Shown here: positions 16,474 through 24,950 of the stretch, piece after piece
Numbering within the stretch: the stretch's first letter is position 1
Layout: every line of letters begins with the position of its first letter
Origin: Modestobacter excelsi
Lineage (GTDB): Bacteria; Actinomycetota; Actinomycetes; Mycobacteriales; Geodermatophilaceae
Reading direction: 5' to 3'
DNA length: 35,587 nt
Assembly (NCBI RefSeq): GCF_005930495.1
Contig: NZ_SJEX01000054.1
Coordinates: 1 to 35,587, forward strand
Made by a program: the position numbers and the translations under genes
Notes under the pieces: model-generated
The model's database searches: none
The model's input: the letters and a program-made list of their open reading frames with translations, nothing else
Told to the model about the DNA's origin: nothing

Positions 16474-16828
16474 CGTTCACCTGCTGCCCGAGGGCCTTGG
16501 CGTTCAGCTCCGCCAGGTAGGCGTTGTAGGCGGCCAGCTCGGGGTCGCCGGTGGTGTCGATCCGGGGGCGCTGGTAGAGCACGACGGCGGCGCCGGGCTC
16601 GTCCTCGGCGGGGTCCCGGCGCAGTTCGTCCCGGACCATCCGCAGGTAGAAGCCCAGCCCCATGAAGCCGTACAGCGGCCACTGCAGTGCGTAGCTCCAG
16701 TTGACCGCGCCGCCGCCGTCCTCGGCCTTGGTCAGCTGCCAGTGGCCGAGGAAGAAGGTCGCGACGAACAGCGCCAGGACCAGCAGGTGCAACAGCACCC
16801 AGCGCCAGGTCAGGAGGCGTCGGTACAC
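16463..16828 (-). CDS. Two-helix membrane protein with SURF1-like N-terminus
   Basis: A 121-residue membrane protein without a firm family. Helix 1 (about 8-28, WRWVLLHLLVLALFVATFFLG) runs into GHWQLTKAED, which resembles the GxWQLxR motif at the first helix of the SURF1 cytochrome oxidase assembly factor; helix 2 (about 42-58) contains YALQWPLYGFMGLGFYLRM. The rest is polar and includes LAAYNAYLAELNA. GTG 16826-16828 is taken as start because TACAGT lies seven bases upstream; the ORF extends further but the extra residues look non-coding. It heads the asnB operon and is divergent from ctaC, so a role near cytochrome oxidase is possible but unproven. Confidence 0.7.
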   Translation of the reverse strand: MYRRLLTWRWVLLHLLVLALFVATFFLGHWQLTKAEDGGGAVNWSYALQWPLYGFMGLGFYLRMVRDELRRDPAEDEPGAAVVLYQRPRIDTTGDPELAAYNAYLAELNAKALGQQVNGGR

Positions 16829-16835
16829 GCCTCCG

Positions 16836-16841
16836 ACTGTA
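16836..16841 (-). promoter_or_regulatory. -10 box of the asnB operon, probable leaderless start
   Basis: TACAGT on the minus strand ends seven bases before the GTG start of the first operon gene. Confidence 0.5.
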
Positions 16842-16941
16842 GCCGTCGGCCCGCGACGGGCGCCGTCGTCCGGCCCTCCGGCGGCGGGTGCACCGCGGGC
16901 CACACGCGGCACCACCTGCGCGGACGGCCGTCCGCCGGGAC

Positions 16942-17028
16942 GCCGACCCGCCGGCCCGGGGCCGACCCGCCGGGTCGGTGCTCCCGCTCCCGGGACGACA
17001 GGCGGGGTCGGCTAGTCTCGGCGAGACT
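16942..17028 (+). promoter_or_regulatory. ctaC promoter region with repeated GCCGACCCGCC motifs
   Basis: GCCGACCCGCCGG occurs at 16942-16954 and again at 16961-16973 (period 19). The second copy forms a 7-bp palindrome CCGACCC-GCC-GGGTCGG (16962-16978), and a near-inverted copy GGCGGGGTCGGC lies at 17001-17012. It abuts a -10-like TAGTCT at 17013-17018, itself in the palindrome AGTCTC-GGC-GAGACT (17014-17028). Read as promoter plus candidate operator. Confidence 0.4.
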
Positions 17029-17123
17029 GTGGTCGGGGTGGGCATGACCTGTCGGGCGACCGACGAGCCCCGCCGGTGAGACCGCGTGGTGCCGCCATGC
17101 GGGGGATGAGGAGGCAGCGGGCA

Positions 17124-18011
17124 GTGGCTCGACGCAGCAAGCCGGCGCAGGTCGCCGGGCTCGGTCTCCTGGGGGCGCTGACGCTCAGCGGGTGTGACGT
17201 CCGAGGCAGTTGGCTCAGCTGGGGATGGCCCGAGGGCATCACCGACGAGGCGCACCGGATGCACGACCTGTGGATCGGTTCGACCCTGGCCGCCCTCGTC
17301 GTCGGCATCGCGGTGTGGCTCCTCATCGCCTACGCGGCGATCAGGTACCGCAAGCGCAAGGGCAGCGACGAGGAGCTGCCCCGGCAGACGGCGTACAACC
17401 TGCCGCTCGAGGTCGTCTACACGATCATCCCGTTCGTGATCATCGCGGTGCTGTTCTTCTTCACCGTGAGCACGCAGAACCGGGTGATGGAGCGCAGTGA
17501 CGACCCGGACGTGACCGTCGCGGTCAACGCGTTCAAGTGGAACTGGCAGTTCGTCTACCCGGACACCACCGACGCCAACGGCGGCGAGCCCGTGTCGACC
17601 GTCGGGTCCACCAACGAGGTGCCCATCCTGGTGGTCCCCACCGGTGAGACGATCCGCTTCGAGCTGGCATCGGCCGACGTCATCCACTCCTTCTGGGTGC
17701 CGGAGTTCCTGTTCAAGCTCGACGTGGTCCCCGGCAACGAGAACGGCCGGGACAACGTCTTCGAGGTGACCGTCCGCGAGGAGGGCGCCTTCGTGGGTCG
17801 CTGCGCCGAGCTCTGCGGGACGTACCACGCGTTCATGAACTTCGAGGTCCGGTCGGTGAGCCCGGCGGACTTCGACGCCTACCTGAGCGCCCGCGAGTCC
17901 GGCCTGTCGACCTACGACGCGCTGGAGACCATCGGCCAGCCCGGTGCGTCGATCGCCACCGAGCCGTTCAAGGGCGACCGCGAGCAGGCCTCGGCGGCCT
18001 CGGATGACTGA
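17124..18011 (+). CDS. ctaC: Cytochrome c oxidase subunit II (CuA, lipoprotein)
   Basis: Subunit II of the aa3 oxidase; accepts electrons through the binuclear CuA centre. The signal peptide ends in a lipobox LTLSG|C (C24), then two helices (about 50-75 and 92-115) anchor the cupredoxin domain, which has the aromatic WNWQF motif and CuA ligands in HSFWVPEF, CAELCGTYH and AFM. GTG 17124 is chosen because AGGAGG lies at 17109-17114 and it gives a normal signal peptide; in-frame starts at 17106, 17097 and 17076 have poor ribosome sites. It is followed by ctaF after 33 bases. No ctaD lies between or nearby, as I recall for mycobacteria. Confidence 0.95.
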   Translation: MARRSKPAQVAGLGLLGALTLSGCDVRGSWLSWGWPEGITDEAHRMHDLWIGSTLAALVVGIAVWLLIAYAAIRYRKRKGSDEELPRQTAYNLPLEVVYTIIPFVIIAVLFFFTVSTQNRVMERSDDPDVTVAVNAFKWNWQFVYPDTTDANGGEPVSTVGSTNEVPILVVPTGETIRFELASADVIHSFWVPEFLFKLDVVPGNENGRDNVFEVTVREEGAFVGRCAELCGTYHAFMNFEVRSVSPADFDAYLSARESGLSTYDALETIGQPGASIATEPFKGDREQASAASDD

Positions 18012-18044
18012 CCCGATCACCCCGCAGCACCTGGAGGACCGGCC

Positions 18045-18443
18045 GTGAAGGTCGAAGCGCTCATCTTCAACTTGATCGCGGTGTTCTGCATCGCCGCCGC
18101 CGTGGTCTACGGCTTCTGGGCGCAGGAGCCGATCGGCACCACGGCGCTGGCCCTGTCCGCCGGGCTGACCTCGCTGATCGGTGGCTTCTTCTGGTTCGTC
18201 AGCCGACGCATCGACGCCCGCCCCGAGGACTCCAAGGACGCGGAGATCGCCGACGGTGCGGGCGAGCTCGGCTTCTTCAGCCCGGGCAGCTACTGGCCCT
18301 TCGGCCTGGCGCTCTCCGCGGGGCTGATGGGCCTGGCGCTGGCGTTCTACTACCCGTGGCTGATCGCCATCGCCGGCGCCGCCCTGCTGCTCACCATCGG
18401 CGGCCTGCTCTTCGAGTACTACGTCGGGCAGAACGCCCACTGA
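18045..18443 (+). CDS. ctaF: Cytochrome c oxidase subunit IV
   Basis: The actinobacterial four-helix oxidase subunit CtaF, 132 residues: helices at about 3-25, 32-52, 84-102 and 107-127, with the polar loop SRRIDARPEDSKDAEIAD and the GELGFFSPGSYWPF motif before helix 3. GTG 18045 follows CTGGAGGA. It forms a two-gene operon with ctaC and ends at a strong hairpin. Confidence 0.93.
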   Translation: MKVEALIFNLIAVFCIAAAVVYGFWAQEPIGTTALALSAGLTSLIGGFFWFVSRRIDARPEDSKDAEIADGAGELGFFSPGSYWPFGLALSAGLMGLALAFYYPWLIAIAGAALLLTIGGLLFEYYVGQNAH

Positions 18444-18461
18444 TCCCAGCACCACCGCACG

Positions 18462-18499
18462 ACGTCGGGGCCCCTCCCACCCGGGAGGGGCCCCGACGT
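18462..18499 (+). terminator. Strong terminator after ctaF
   Basis: Perfect 17-bp stem (18462-18478 with 18483-18499) and a 4-base loop ACCC, 18 bases after the ctaF stop. Confidence 0.85.
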
Positions 18500-18857
18500 G
18501 CGTCCGGGGCCGGTTGAGGGGGATGGCGAGAGCCATCGCCCGAGGGACCCCTGCCGCTCAGAGAGCTGTTGGCTGCTGTGGGCGGGGGGGGGGTTCCGCC
18601 CGCCGGGCCTGCGCCTCGTGCCGCGGCGACCAGAGCCCCCCGGCACCCGGGTCCCACGCCGTCCGGGTGGGTCGCTGGTGGCCCGTGGGCGATGGAGCCC
18701 GAGCCCACGGACGTCGGAGCTGCTCAGGTCGCCGGCGGTGGGTGCCCAGCGGCGGGGCCGTGCTGGCACCACGTGCAGGGGCGACCCGGCCGACGGGCGC
18801 GGGTTGCTCGCTGTCCGGTCGCCGGGGGCACGGGGAGACGACGAGCCCGCGGGAACG
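18500..18857. other. Gene-free gap between ctaF and qcrB
   Basis: About 358 bases between the two convergent terminators. Long open frames occur on both strands, but their translations are Arg/Pro/Gly-rich without helices, motifs or ribosome sites and look like GC-driven artefacts. Visible: a short palindrome GATGGC-GAGA-GCCATC (18522-18537) and a run of ten G (18584-18593). In mycobacteria, as I recall, mmpS3 and Rv2197c lie here; I see no trace of either. Confidence 0.5.
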
Positions 18858-18899
18858 CAGCAGGGGCCCCGGCGGACTGTGCCGCCGGGGCCCCTGCTG
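18858..18899 (-). terminator. Strong terminator after qcrB
   Basis: Perfect 18-bp stem (18858-18875 with 18882-18899) and a 6-base loop ACTGTG, starting 19 bases downstream of the qcrB stop. It ends the ctaE-qcrCAB transcript. Confidence 0.85.
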
Positions 18900-18917
18900 G
18901 GTGGTGCTGTGCGTCGG

Positions 18918-20606
18918 TCAGTCGCGCGGGTCCTGCGGTCGGCCACCCTCGGACGGTCGGCCACCCTCCGACGGGCGACCCGAGCTGGACAGCTCGCGGC
19001 TGGCCTGCTCGGACTCGAGGCCTCGGGCCTCGATCTCGGCCTGCCGCTGGACCTCGGCCGGCTCCTCGATCGGCTTGAAGAAGCCCCGGATCGCGCGGCG
19101 GGCGCCACCGACCTGGTTCATCTTCTTGGGCACCGACGCGCCACCGTAGGCCAGCTGGCCGTGGCCGTGCGCGTCCACCGGCCCCAGGGGCTGGTGGACC
19201 TCGATGAACTCACCGCTGGGCAGCCGCCGGATGACCCCGGTCTCGATGCCGTGCTCAAGCACCTCGCGGTCGTGCCGCTCGAGGCCGATGCAGATCCGGT
19301 AGGTCGCCCAGTAGGCGATGGGGGGCAGCACCAGGAAGCCGATGCGGCCGAACCAGATCATCGCGTTCAGGCTCAGGTCGAACTTGTCGGCGATCAGGTC
19401 GTTGCCACCGGAGATCCACAGCACGACGTAGGCGGTGACGGCCATCGCCCCGAGCGAGGTCCGCACCGGGACGTCGCGCGGACGCTGCAGCAGGTGGTGG
19501 CTGGCGGTGTCCTTGGTGAGCACGCGCTCGAGGACCGGGTAGAGCGCCAGTGCACCGAACATCAGGCCCGGGAGGCCGAGGGCGCCCCAGAAGACCGGCG
19601 GGATGTGGTAGCCCCAGAGGACGATCTCCCACGGCGGGAAGATGCGGGCACCGCCGTCGACGAAGCCGATGTACCAGTCGGGCTGCGACCCCGCCGTCAC
19701 CTGCGCGGGGTTGTAGGGACCCAGCAGCCAGATCGGGTTGATCTGCACCAGGCCACCGAGCGCTGCGCACAGCCCGACCACGATGAACAGCAGGCCCGTC
19801 GCCTTGGCCGCGAAGGTCGGGAACAGCCGGTTGCCGACGACGTTGTGCTCGGTCCGCCCGGCCCCGGGGAACTGGGTGTGCTTCTGCTTGACCAGGATCA
19901 GCAGGTGCAGCGCGATCAGGCCCAGCAGGATCGCCGGGATGATCAGCACGTGCAGGATGTACAGCCGGCCGATGATCACCTCGCCGGGGAAGTCACCACC
20001 GAAGACGGTGAAGTACACCCAGGTCCCGATCACCGGGATCGACAGGAAGACGGCGGAGAAGATGCGCAGCCCGCCGCCGGAGAGCAGGTCGTCCGGGAGC
20101 GTGTAGCCGGCGAAGCCCTCGAGCATGGCCAGCACCAGCAGGGTGACGCCGATGAACCAGTTCGTCTCCCGCGGCCGGCGGAACGCGCCGGTGAAGAAGA
20201 TGCGCAGCAGGTGCACGACGATCGAGGCCACGAACAGCAGCGCGGCCCAGTGGTGCATCTGCCGGATCAGCAGGCCACCGCGGACGTCGAAGGAGATGTT
20301 CAGCGTCGACTCGTAGGCCGCCGACATCTCGATGCCGCGCAGCGGGGCGTACGTGCCGTCGTAGATGACCTCCTTCATGGAGGCGTCGTAGAAGAACGTC
20401 AGCCAGGTCCCGGAGAGCAGCAGGACGATGAAGGAGTAGAGCGCGATCTCGCCGAGGAGGAACGACCAGTGGTCGGGGAAGACCTTGTTGAGCGTCCGCC
20501 GGAGCGGGCCGGCCACGATCAGCCGGTCGTCGACCTCGAAGGCCGCCTTGCCGGCCAGCGAGGTCGGCTGACCGACCCGCGGACCGGGCACGGTGTTGGT
20601 CGCCAT
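18918..20606 (-). CDS. qcrB: Menaquinol-cytochrome c reductase cytochrome b subunit
   Basis: Cytochrome b of the bcc complex, oxidising menaquinol and carrying the two b hemes. The 562 residues include a polar N-terminal part, the heme helices with [15 protein letters not shown] and [16 protein letters not shown] and a [17 protein letters not shown] quinol-site region (in place of the usual PEWY), and an actinobacterial C-terminal cytoplasmic extension of about 140 residues rich in Glu/Arg that ends [12 protein letters not shown] 20604-20606 overlaps the qcrA TGA as ATGA and has GGGGAGG eight bases upstream. Last of ctaE-qcrC-qcrA-qcrB. QcrB of mycobacteria is the target of Q203-class inhibitors. 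Confidence 0.95.
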   Translation of the reverse strand: MATNTVPGPRVGQPTSLAGKAAFEVDDRLIVAGPLRRTLNKVFPDHWSFLLGEIALYSFIVLLLSGTWLTFFYDASMKEVIYDGTYAPLRGIEMSAAYESTLNISFDVRGGLLIRQMHHWAALLFVASIVVHLLRIFFTGAFRRPRETNWFIGVTLLVLAMLEGFAGYTLPDDLLSGGGLRIFSAVFLSIPVIGTWVYFTVFGGDFPGEVIIGRLYILHVLIIPAILLGLIALHLLILVKQKHTQFPGAGRTEHNVVGNRLFPTFAAKATGLLFIVVGLCAALGGLVQINPIWLLGPYNPAQVTAGSQPDWYIGFVDGGARIFPPWEIVLWGYHIPPVFWGALGLPGLMFGALALYPVLERVLTKDTASHHLLQRPRDVPVRTSLGAMAVTAYVVLWISGGNDLIADKFDLSLNAMIWFGRIGFLVLPPIAYWATYRICIGLERHDREVLEHGIETGVIRRLPSGEFIEVHQPLGPVDAHGHGQLAYGGASVPKKMNQVGGARRAIRGFFKPIEEPAEVQRQAEIEARGLESEQASRELSSSGRPSEGGRPSEGGRPQDPRD

Positions 20607-21724
20607 CAGCCGAGCCTCCCCATGTTCCAGAACGACGGTCCGACGGGCTCCGGGAAGTCCCCGCGCGCGACGAAGTAACCCTCATCATCCACGGTAATCG
20701 GGAGTTGGGGGAGCGGGCGGGTGGCCGGCCCGAAGACCGGCTTGGCGCCGTCCGTCACGTCGAACTGCGACTGGTGGCAGGGGCACAGGATCCGGCTGGT
20801 CTCCTGCTCGTACAGCGACACCGGGCAGCCGGCGTGCGTGCAGACCTTGGAGTAGGCGACGTAGTCCCCGTAGCCGAAGTCCTCCCGGCCGGCCGGGATC
20901 CGCAGCTCTGAGAGCTGCTCCGGGCGCAACCGGATCAGCATGACGGCGCCGTCGTAGGCCTTGTTGCCACCCGGCACCGCCGGGAAGACGGTGGCCAGCG
21001 AACCGGCGACCTGGTCACCCGGCCGGACCGGCGTGCCGTCGTCACGCAGGAGCCGCAGCCCGTCGGCCCAGGGCGTGGTGCCGAGCGGGTTGCCCTTGTT
21101 CGGGTTCTTGATGAACCCGCCCAGCAGGGACAGCAGCATGGCGCCGAAGGCCAGCCCCAGCAGTCCGAGGGTCCCTGCCAGCAGCTTGCGGCGAGGGAGC
21201 CCGGAGCTGTCCAGCCCGCCCATCAGCGTGGCGCCGGTGGTCACCCGGTCGAAGTGCGACCCGTCGTGCTTGTCCTGCACGGCCGTCTCGTGCGGCAGCA
21301 GCTTCTTGACGTAGAGCACCAGGCCGATGCCGATCGAGATCATCGACAGCCCGAACAGCGCGCCGAGCAACGGGGTGTACAGCGCGCTCCAGGTGCTGGA
21401 GCCGGTCGACCAGGCCCAGCTGGGCAGGAACCAGCCGGAGCCGGCGTAGACGACGACGAACGCCACCGCGAACAGCGCGGCGAGGGCGAACCACAACGTC
21501 ACCTGGCGGGTGTTCCGCTTGTCCAGCGGCGACCCGGGCGGGGCGACGGGCTCGACGTGCAGGACCTCGACGCCGTCGTACCGGGCACCCAGCCGGTCGA
21601 GCTCGGTGCGGTCCATCGCGGCCAGCTGCTCGGGGCCGTAGTCGTCGTCCGGACCGCCGTGCAGCTGGCCGGGCTCGTCCGCGCCGCCGGCCGAGCCGGG
21701 GCGGGAGTGGTCGGTGGTGCTCAC
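20606..21724 (-). CDS. qcrA: Rieske iron-sulfur subunit of bcc complex
   Basis: The actinobacterial Rieske protein, 372 residues: an acidic cytoplasmic N-terminus, three membrane helices (about 75-95, 110-135 and 185-205, the last after [15 protein letters not shown]), and a C-terminal Rieske domain with box I CTHAGCP and box [11 protein letters not shown] holding the 2Fe-2S cluster. GTG 21722-21724 overlaps the qcrC stop (GTGA), and the stop overlaps the qcrB start (ATGA), so all three qcr genes are coupled in translation. Confidence 0.95.
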   Translation of the reverse strand: MSTTDHSRPGSAGGADEPGQLHGGPDDDYGPEQLAAMDRTELDRLGARYDGVEVLHVEPVAPPGSPLDKRNTRQVTLWFALAALFAVAFVVVYAGSGWFLPSWAWSTGSSTWSALYTPLLGALFGLSMISIGIGLVLYVKKLLPHETAVQDKHDGSHFDRVTTGATLMGGLDSSGLPRRKLLAGTLGLLGLAFGAMLLSLLGGFIKNPNKGNPLGTTPWADGLRLLRDDGTPVRPGDQVAGSLATVFPAVPGGNKAYDGAVMLIRLRPEQLSELRIPAGREDFGYGDYVAYSKVCTHAGCPVSLYEQETSRILCPCHQSQFDVTDGAKPVFGPATRPLPQLPITVDDEGYFVARGDFPEPVGPSFWNMGRLG

Positions 21725-22602
21725 GCCTTGGTCCCCATCCAGAAGATCCCGAAGAGCAGGGCGCCGACGCCGACGACCCAGATGACCAGACCCTCGGCCA
21801 CCGGGCCGACCCGGCCGATGCCGGCGCCACCGGGGTCTGCCTGGGCCTTCAGGGTCTGCACGTAGTTGATGATCGAGCGCTTCTCGTCCGGGGTGAGCTG
21901 GTTGTCCCCGAAGACGGGCATGTTCTCCGGCCCGGACAGCATCGCCGAGTAGATGACCATGTCACTGGCCTCCTCCAGCGAGGGTGCGCGCTTCCCGGAG
22001 GAGAGCGCCCCGCCCTTGCCGGCGAAGTTGTGGCACTGGGCGCAGTTGAGCCGGAACAGCTCGCCGCCCTCGGCCAGGTCGCCGGCGCGGAGGTCACCCG
22101 AGGGCAGGGTCGGACCGCCGCCGTTCTCCTGGATGTAGGCCATCAGCTGGTCGATCTCCTCCTCGGAGAAGATCGGCGGGCGCTCGGGGGCCTGTGCCTC
22201 CTGGCGGACCAGCGGCATGCGCCCGGTGTGCACCTGGAAGTAGACGGCGGCCTCGCCGACCCCGATGAGCGAGGGGCCGCGGCCCTCGATGCCCTGCAGG
22301 TTCGAACCGTGGCAGGTGATGCAGCTGCGCGTGTAGAGCTCGCGGCCGGCCTCGACGGCGTTCGACGGGTTGCCCGTCGAGTCGTCGGCGGCGCTGGCCC
22401 CCGGGGCGAGGGCGGAGTAGCCCACCCCGGTCAGCACGAGCGCGGCCATCAGACCGGCGACGTTGGCCAGCCGGCGGTGCTGCTTGGAGCGGCGCCGGTC
22501 CCGCGCCGCGGCGGCCGGGGTGCCGGCCGCCGGACGACGGCGGAACAGCCCGCGGCGACCGCCCTCGGGAGGAGTGACGGAGGAGGCGTTCGGTGTGGAC
22601 AC
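21721..22602 (-). CDS. qcrC: Diheme cytochrome c subunit of bcc complex
   Basis: A 293-residue membrane-anchored diheme cytochrome c that passes electrons directly to CtaC in the bcc-aa3 supercomplex without free cytochrome c. An N-terminal basic stretch and membrane helix (about 48-68) precede heme motif 1 (CITCHG) and heme motif 2 (CAQCHNF), each in a cytochrome c domain, with distal Met regions such as GRMP and ENMPVF; a C-terminal helix (about 270-290) anchors it again. GTG 22600-22602 follows AGGGA at six bases; the open frame extends upstream into ctaE, but those codons are shadow. Eight bases separate it from ctaE. Confidence 0.96.
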   Translation of the reverse strand: MSTPNASSVTPPEGGRRGLFRRRPAAGTPAAAARDRRRSKQHRRLANVAGLMAALVLTGVGYSALAPGASAADDSTGNPSNAVEAGRELYTRSCITCHGSNLQGIEGRGPSLIGVGEAAVYFQVHTGRMPLVRQEAQAPERPPIFSEEEIDQLMAYIQENGGGPTLPSGDLRAGDLAEGGELFRLNCAQCHNFAGKGGALSSGKRAPSLEEASDMVIYSAMLSGPENMPVFGDNQLTPDEKRSIINYVQTLKAQADPGGAGIGRVGPVAEGLVIWVVGVGALLFGIFWMGTKA

Positions 22603-22610
22603 CCGGTTCC

Positions 22611-23225
22611 CTACTTGATCAGGTAGATCGTGATGAAGAGACCGACCCACACGACGTCGACGAAGTGCCAGTAGTAGGACACCACGATCGCCGAGGTCGC
22701 CTGGGCAGGCGTGAAACGGCCCATGGCGGACCGGATGAGCACGAAGACGAAGGCGACGAGGCCACCGATGACGTGCAACGCGTGGAAGCCGGTGGTCAGG
22801 TAGAAGACCGAGCCGTACGTCGAGGACGCGATCGTCGTCTCGTGGTTCACGATCAGGTTGCGGTACTCGTTCGCCTGACCGAGCACGAAGGTGAGGCCCA
22901 TCGCGAAGGTGATGGTGAACCAGCGCCGCAGCCCGTAGACGTTGCCGATCTCCGCGGCGAACACGCCGTACTGACAGGTGACCGAGGACAGCACCAGGAT
23001 CAGCGTGAAGACCAGCGCGTACGGGACGTCGAGCTCGGTGGGCTCCGGCGGCCATCCACCGGTGGCCCGCGCGCGCGAGGTGAAGTACATGGCGAACAGT
23101 CCGGCGAAGAACATCAGCTCGCTGGCGAGCCAGACGATCGTGCCGACGCTGACCATGTTCGGTCGGGTCAGGGAGTGCACCCGCGAGGTGTCGAAGGTGC
23201 TGCTCGCCACGGGGGCCGTTGTCAC
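22611..23225 (-). CDS. ctaE: Cytochrome c oxidase subunit III
   Basis: Subunit III of the aa3 oxidase, 204 residues with five membrane helices. Family motifs: [29 protein letters not shown] at the first helix, [12 protein letters not shown], and the closing [22 protein letters not shown] 23223-23225 is the start; longer frames upstream are not membrane-like. No Shine-Dalgarno is obvious; CATGAT six bases upstream could be a -10 box for a leaderless message. First gene of ctaE-qcrC-qcrA-qcrB, divergent from the receiver/trpD operon. Confidence 0.95.
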   Translation of the reverse strand: MTTAPVASSTFDTSRVHSLTRPNMVSVGTIVWLASELMFFAGLFAMYFTSRARATGGWPPEPTELDVPYALVFTLILVLSSVTCQYGVFAAEIGNVYGLRRWFTITFAMGLTFVLGQANEYRNLIVNHETTIASSTYGSVFYLTTGFHALHVIGGLVAFVFVLIRSAMGRFTPAQATSAIVVSYYWHFVDVVWVGLFITIYLIK

Positions 23226-23359
23226 GGGGTCATCATGGCATCGGAACAGGTTGCACACGACGTGGGGTGGGTGCGCCTGGCGCGTTCCCGGGGAGGGGCT
23301 GGCACCGGGTGCCGCGCGGCGCGGTGAGCCGGGCTCCTCGTGCGCTTCGTCCCTGGCAC

Positions 23360-23365
23360 TAGGCT
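23360..23365 (+). promoter_or_regulatory. -10 box of receiver-trpD operon, probable leaderless start
   Basis: TAGGCT ends seven bases before GTG 23373, with only CCCCCGG between. Confidence 0.5.
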
Positions 23366-23372
23366 CCCCCGG

Positions 23373-23795
23373 GTGAGCCCTGACGCCGCACCGGCCACCG
23401 TGCTGGTCTTCAGCCAGCGGGCCGAGGTCCGCGCCGCCGTCCGCACCGCGCTGGGCCGCTCGCCGGCGCCGGACGTGGGACCCCTCACGTACGTGGAGTG
23501 TGCCACCGGTGACGAGGTCGTCGCCGCGGTCGACGGCGGCGGGGTCGATCTCTGCCTGCTCGACGGCGAGGCCCAGCCCACCGGCGGCATGGGCATCGCC
23601 CGTCAGCTGAAGCACGAGATCGCCGACTGCCCCGCGCTCGTCGTGCTGATCGCCCGCCAGGCCGACCGCTGGCTCGCGCACTGGTCGCTGGCCGACGGCA
23701 CGCTGGCCTACCCCGTCGACCCGCTCGTCGCGGCCGACGTGGTGGCGGCGCTGCTGCGCGAGCGACTCGCGCAGCGTCCCGCCGTCCGCCGCTGA
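23373..23795 (+). CDS. Stand-alone receiver-like protein, degenerate
   Basis: A 140-residue single-domain protein that reads as a CheY-like receiver: beta1 TVLVFSQ, candidate phosphoacceptor D64 in [21 protein letters not shown], beta4 LVVLIARQ, and a [12 protein letters not shown] ending. The acidic pair after beta1 is replaced by SQ and the lysine of the KP motif is missing (YPVDP), so Mg binding and phosphorelay signalling are doubtful. No DNA-binding domain is attached. GTG 23373 is taken because TAGGCT is seven bases upstream. It ends 8 bases before trpD and is probably co-transcribed. Partner kinase, if any, is not in the window. Confidence 0.75.
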   Translation: MSPDAAPATVLVFSQRAEVRAAVRTALGRSPAPDVGPLTYVECATGDEVVAAVDGGGVDLCLLDGEAQPTGGMGIARQLKHEIADCPALVVLIARQADRWLAHWSLADGTLAYPVDPLVAADVVAALLRERLAQRPAVRR

Positions 23796-23803
23796 CCGGC
23801 CGC

Positions 23804-24871
23804 GTGGTCGAGGTGGGAGCCGCCGCCGGCCCGACGTGGCCGGGTCTGCTCACCCGGCTCCTCCGGAGCGAGGACCTGACGGCCGACGACACCCGCTGGG
23901 CGATGCGCCAGGTGATGACGGGGGAGGCCAGCCCCACCCAGGTGGCCGGGTTCCTCGTCGCGTTGCGGGCCAAGGGCGAGTCACCGGAGGAGGTCGCCGG
24001 ACTGGCCGCCACGATGGTCGACCTCGCCACCCCGGTGACCCTGCCGGTCGACTGCGTCGACATCGTGGGCACCGGCGGGGACGGCGCCCAGACGGTGAAC
24101 ATCTCGACGATGGCCGCTGTGGTGACGGCCGCGGCCGGTGCGCCGGTGGCCAAGCACGGCAACCGCGCGGCGTCGTCCAAGTCGGGCACCGCGGACGTGC
24201 TCGAGGCGCTCGGCGTCGTCATCGACCTGCCGGCGCCCGCCGTGGCGCGCTGCGTGCGGGAGGCGGGCATCGGCTTCTTCTTCGCGCCGGTCTTCCACCC
24301 CGGTTTCCGGCATGCCGCCGTCCCGCGCCGGGAGCTCGGGATCGGCACGGTCTTCAACTTCCTCGGGCCGCTGACCAACCCGGCCCGCCCGGTGGCGGCC
24401 GCGATCGGCTGCGCCGACGCCCGGATGGCGCCGGTCCTCGCCGAGGTGCTGGCCCGGCGGGGCACCCGGGCACTGGTGTTCCGGGGCGATGACGGCCTGG
24501 ACGAGCTGACCACGACCACGACGTCGGCGGTGTGGGTCGTCCGCGACGGTGAGGTGGTCGCCGAGCGACTGGACCCGACGGCGCTCGGGCTGCCGCTCTC
24601 GGCACCGGGGGCGTTGCGCGGCGGCGGCCCGGACGTCAACGCCGAGGTGGTGCGCCGGCTGGTGGCCGGGGACCACGGGCCGGTGCGCGACGCGGTCCTG
24701 CTGAACGCCGCGGCGGCGCTGGCCGCCTTCGACCCGCGGGGTGCCCGGCTGCACGACGCCCTGGCCGGTGGGCTGGAGCGGGCCGCGGCGGCGGTCGACG
24801 ACGGCCGGGCCTCCGCCAAGCTCGACGAGTGGGTCCAGGTCAGCCGCGCAGCGCGAGCCGCCGCCACCTGA
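23804..24871 (+). CDS. trpD: Anthranilate phosphoribosyltransferase
   Basis: Second step of tryptophan synthesis: anthranilate plus PRPP to phosphoribosyl-anthranilate. The 355-residue protein has an N-terminal helical domain and the active-site motifs [15 protein letters not shown] (PRPP loop), [31 protein letters not shown] and [10 protein letters not shown]. No other trp genes are nearby, as for mycobacterial trpD (Rv2192c). The start is uncertain: GTG 23804 and in-frame GTG 23813 both lack a clear ribosome site, and coupling to the receiver gene 8 bases upstream is likely. Ends at a hairpin. Confidence 0.95.
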   Translation: MVEVGAAAGPTWPGLLTRLLRSEDLTADDTRWAMRQVMTGEASPTQVAGFLVALRAKGESPEEVAGLAATMVDLATPVTLPVDCVDIVGTGGDGAQTVNISTMAAVVTAAAGAPVAKHGNRAASSKSGTADVLEALGVVIDLPAPAVARCVREAGIGFFFAPVFHPGFRHAAVPRRELGIGTVFNFLGPLTNPARPVAAAIGCADARMAPVLAEVLARRGTRALVFRGDDGLDELTTTTTSAVWVVRDGEVVAERLDPTALGLPLSAPGALRGGGPDVNAEVVRRLVAGDHGPVRDAVLLNAAAALAAFDPRGARLHDALAGGLERAAAAVDDGRASAKLDEWVQVSRAARAAAT

Positions 24872-24874
24872 CGA

Positions 24875-24897
24875 AGGGCCGTCACCCTGACGGCCCT
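24875..24897 (+). terminator. Terminator hairpin after trpD
   Basis: Perfect 10-bp stem (24875-24884 with 24888-24897) and a CCC loop, beginning 4 bases after the trpD stop. Confidence 0.75.
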
Positions 24898-24949
24898 GCT
24901 GCAGGGGCCCGCCGCGAGCCTGCGAGCGGTGGGGGCAGCGGGGTCCTTC
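24891..24949 (-). repeat. Interspersed 3'-end repeat, copy 4 (inverted)
   Basis: On the minus strand it begins GAAGGACCCCGCTGCCCCCACC (24949 downward; quoted in part), followed by a CTCGCAGGCTCGCGGCGGG centre and CCCCTGCAGCAGGGCC. It starts directly after the stop of the Lrp-like gene, so again it lies at a 3' end in the sense direction, and overlaps the trpD hairpin. Confidence 0.75.
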
Positions 24950-24950
24950 T

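Noticed and set aside
14008-16665. Open frame of 885 codons on the plus strand
   Set aside because: Antisense to asnB and its upstream genes; no ribosome site or recognisable domain.
17076-17123. Longer N-terminus for CtaC (starts at 17076, 17097 or 17106)
   Set aside because: Poor ribosome sites and an over-long pre-lipobox region; GTG 17124 has AGGAGG and gives a normal lipoprotein signal peptide.
18498-20678. Open frame of 726 codons on the plus strand
   Set aside because: Antisense to qcrB, which has unambiguous heme motifs; the upstream part covers the gene-free gap but is not protein-like.
22299-22308. GGTTCGAACC, a tRNA T-arm-like string
   Set aside because: Lies inside qcrC codons beside heme motif 1; no acceptor stem or anticodon arm around it.
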